Shown here in pieces: positions 6,342-6,898 of a DNA stretch of 6,898 nt. This DNA comes from an uncultured Sphingopyxis sp. (lineage in GTDB: Bacteria > Pseudomonadota > Alphaproteobacteria > Sphingomonadales > Sphingomonadaceae): contig CALFXW010000095.1 of assembly GCA_937957805.1 (NCBI GenBank), forward strand, positions 1 through 6,898, read 5' to 3'. The notes beneath the pieces are model-generated. The model worked only from the letters and a program-made list of their open reading frames with translations, did no database searches and had not been told where the DNA came from. How positions within the stretch are numbered: position 1 is the first letter of the stretch; every line of letters starts with the position of its first letter. The position numbers and the translations under genes are program-made.

Positions 6342-6797
6342 ATGCGCACCTACCTCGTCGTAATTGATGATAGCGCGGAATCGGCGCTGGCACAGCGTTT
6401 TGCCGGTCGCCGCGCATCGCGCACCGGCGGCAATGTCCATTTACTGCTGGTGACCGACAAACCTGCCTTTGTTGCATGGGGCGGCGTGCAGGCGACGATA
6501 GAGGCGGAGGCTCGTGAAAAGGGCGAAGCGGTTGCCGCCCACGCTGCGGCTCAATTGGCAGAGGCATTTGGCATCACCCCGCGCGTGACCGTGCGACAGG
6601 GGGATGCGGCGGCCATCGTCAAATCCCTGATTGCAGAGGATGGGGAGATAGCGGCGCTGGTGCTGGGCATGGCGGCGAGCGGCGCGCCCGGCCCCCTCGT
6701 CGCGCATTTTACCGGCCATGATGCGGGGCAATTGCCGGTGCCGGTCATGCTGGTGCCCGGCGACCTTAGCGATGCTGAAATCGACCGGCTGAGTTAA
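6342..6797 (+). CDS. UspA-like universal stress protein family
   Basis: This 151-residue protein reads as a single USP domain with an alternating alpha/beta pattern. It opens with strand MRTYLVVIDDSAES, where the Asp after the first strand is the usual nucleotide-proximal residue. Strand VHLLLVTD follows, then a long Ala/Glu helix (about 48-76), strand RVTVRQGDAAAIV, strand AALVLGMA, and a final strand VPVMLVPG. Length and fold order match bacterial USP proteins, which are small cytoplasmic dimers or partners linked to stress and energy status. The ATP-binding signature of the family (G-2X-G-9X-G-S/T) is not intact: after GMAASGAPG at 109-117 the expected downstream Gly-Ser/Thr is missing. 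It may therefore belong to the non-ATP-binding type. The start is well supported by a GGGGGG-containing ribosome site six bases upstream. The divergent arrangement with pdhC hints at a shared control region. Confidence 0.78.
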   Translation: MRTYLVVIDDSAESALAQRFAGRRASRTGGNVHLLLVTDKPAFVAWGGVQATIEAEAREKGEAVAAHAAAQLAEAFGITPRVTVRQGDAAAIVKSLIAEDGEIAALVLGMAASGAPGPLVAHFTGHDAGQLPVPVMLVPGDLSDAEIDRLS

Positions 6798-6801
6798 CAA
6801 A

Positions 6802-6841
6802 TAGAGCCTGTTTCGATTGGATTGAATCAAAACAGCCTCTA
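6802..6841 (+). repeat. Long palindrome with TAGAG...CTCTA ends, possible terminator
   Basis: Two arms of 17 bases (6802-6818 and 6825-6841) pair at 15 positions around a six-base loop GGATTG; the outer ends read TAGAG and CTCTA. It begins four bases after the UspA-like stop codon, so the transcript end would fold into a strong hairpin, which suits transcription termination or mRNA 3'-end protection. The downstream bases are AT-rich (AATTATCCTTGTTTT) but not a clean T-run. Palindromes with TAGAGC-type ends flanked by TA are common dispersed intergenic elements in alphaproteobacteria, so this may be one copy of such a family. Confidence 0.7.
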
Positions 6842-6859
6842 ATTATCCTTGTTTTCCGT

Positions 6860-6898
6860 GATTTCCGAGCCGTGAAATGTTCCATTTCACTCGAAATC
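6860..6898. repeat. Imperfect inverted repeat at the right window edge
   Basis: An eight-base inner stem GTGAAATG/CATTTCAC (6872-6879 and 6883-6890) closes a three-base loop TTC. After small bulges, the outer stem continues as CGAG (6866-6869), which can pair with the CTCG ending at 6893, and GATTT (6860-6864), which pairs with AAATC (6894-6898). Because the outer arm runs to the last base, the structure may extend beyond the window. It lies 18 bases after the preceding palindrome, and no gene is visible here. Confidence 0.65.

Overview
The window looks like chromosome from an alphaproteobacterium of the sphingomonad group (Sphingomonadales). The main evidence is the character of the dihydrolipoamide acetyltransferase (E2) and dihydrolipoyl dehydrogenase (E3) proteins, plus a coiled-coil protein with a C-terminal domain I associate with this group. 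Most of the window is moderately GC-rich (bases 241-300 are 36/60 G+C). The first 120 bases are much more AT-rich (40/120 G+C) and do not resemble the rest. No CRISPR array, rRNA, convincing tRNA, transposase or phage gene was seen. Taxonomy is from recalled family features, not from a search.

Layout from left to right. Bases 3-101 are an open tail of a protein that resembles the C-terminus of an Lrp/AsnC-type regulator. Bases 102-179 are non-coding and hold a small hairpin at 128-153. Bases 180-1430 (+) encode a long alpha-helical/coiled-coil protein whose N-terminus appears to be missing. After a 6-base gap comes a block of four minus-strand genes. Read in their own direction they are: pdhC (E2, 6158-4884), lpdA (E3, 4882-3473), a PAP2-family membrane phosphatase (3495-2839, overlapping the end of lpdA) and a secreted amidohydrolase (2774-1437). 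Upstream of pdhC, a 183-base divergent intergenic region separates it from a UspA-like protein on the plus strand (6342-6797). The window ends in about 100 bases of palindromic intergenic DNA.

The metabolic core is the E2-E3 pair of a 2-oxo acid dehydrogenase complex, almost certainly pyruvate dehydrogenase. It carries acetyl transfer to CoA on a lipoyl arm and reoxidises that arm to make NADH. The two genes are one base apart and surely co-transcribed. The E1 genes are not next to them, so they must be elsewhere. The PAP2 gene starts inside lpdA and is probably translationally coupled to it. The amidohydrolase follows 64 bases later, with its own Shine-Dalgarno-like sequence.

Most of the window is ordinary housekeeping and accessory metabolism, and I see no new defence or mobile system. 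The points that merit a second look are the abrupt composition and gene break at the left end, three 15-base tandem repeats exactly at the lpdA/PAP2 overlap, and the paired palindromes at the right end.
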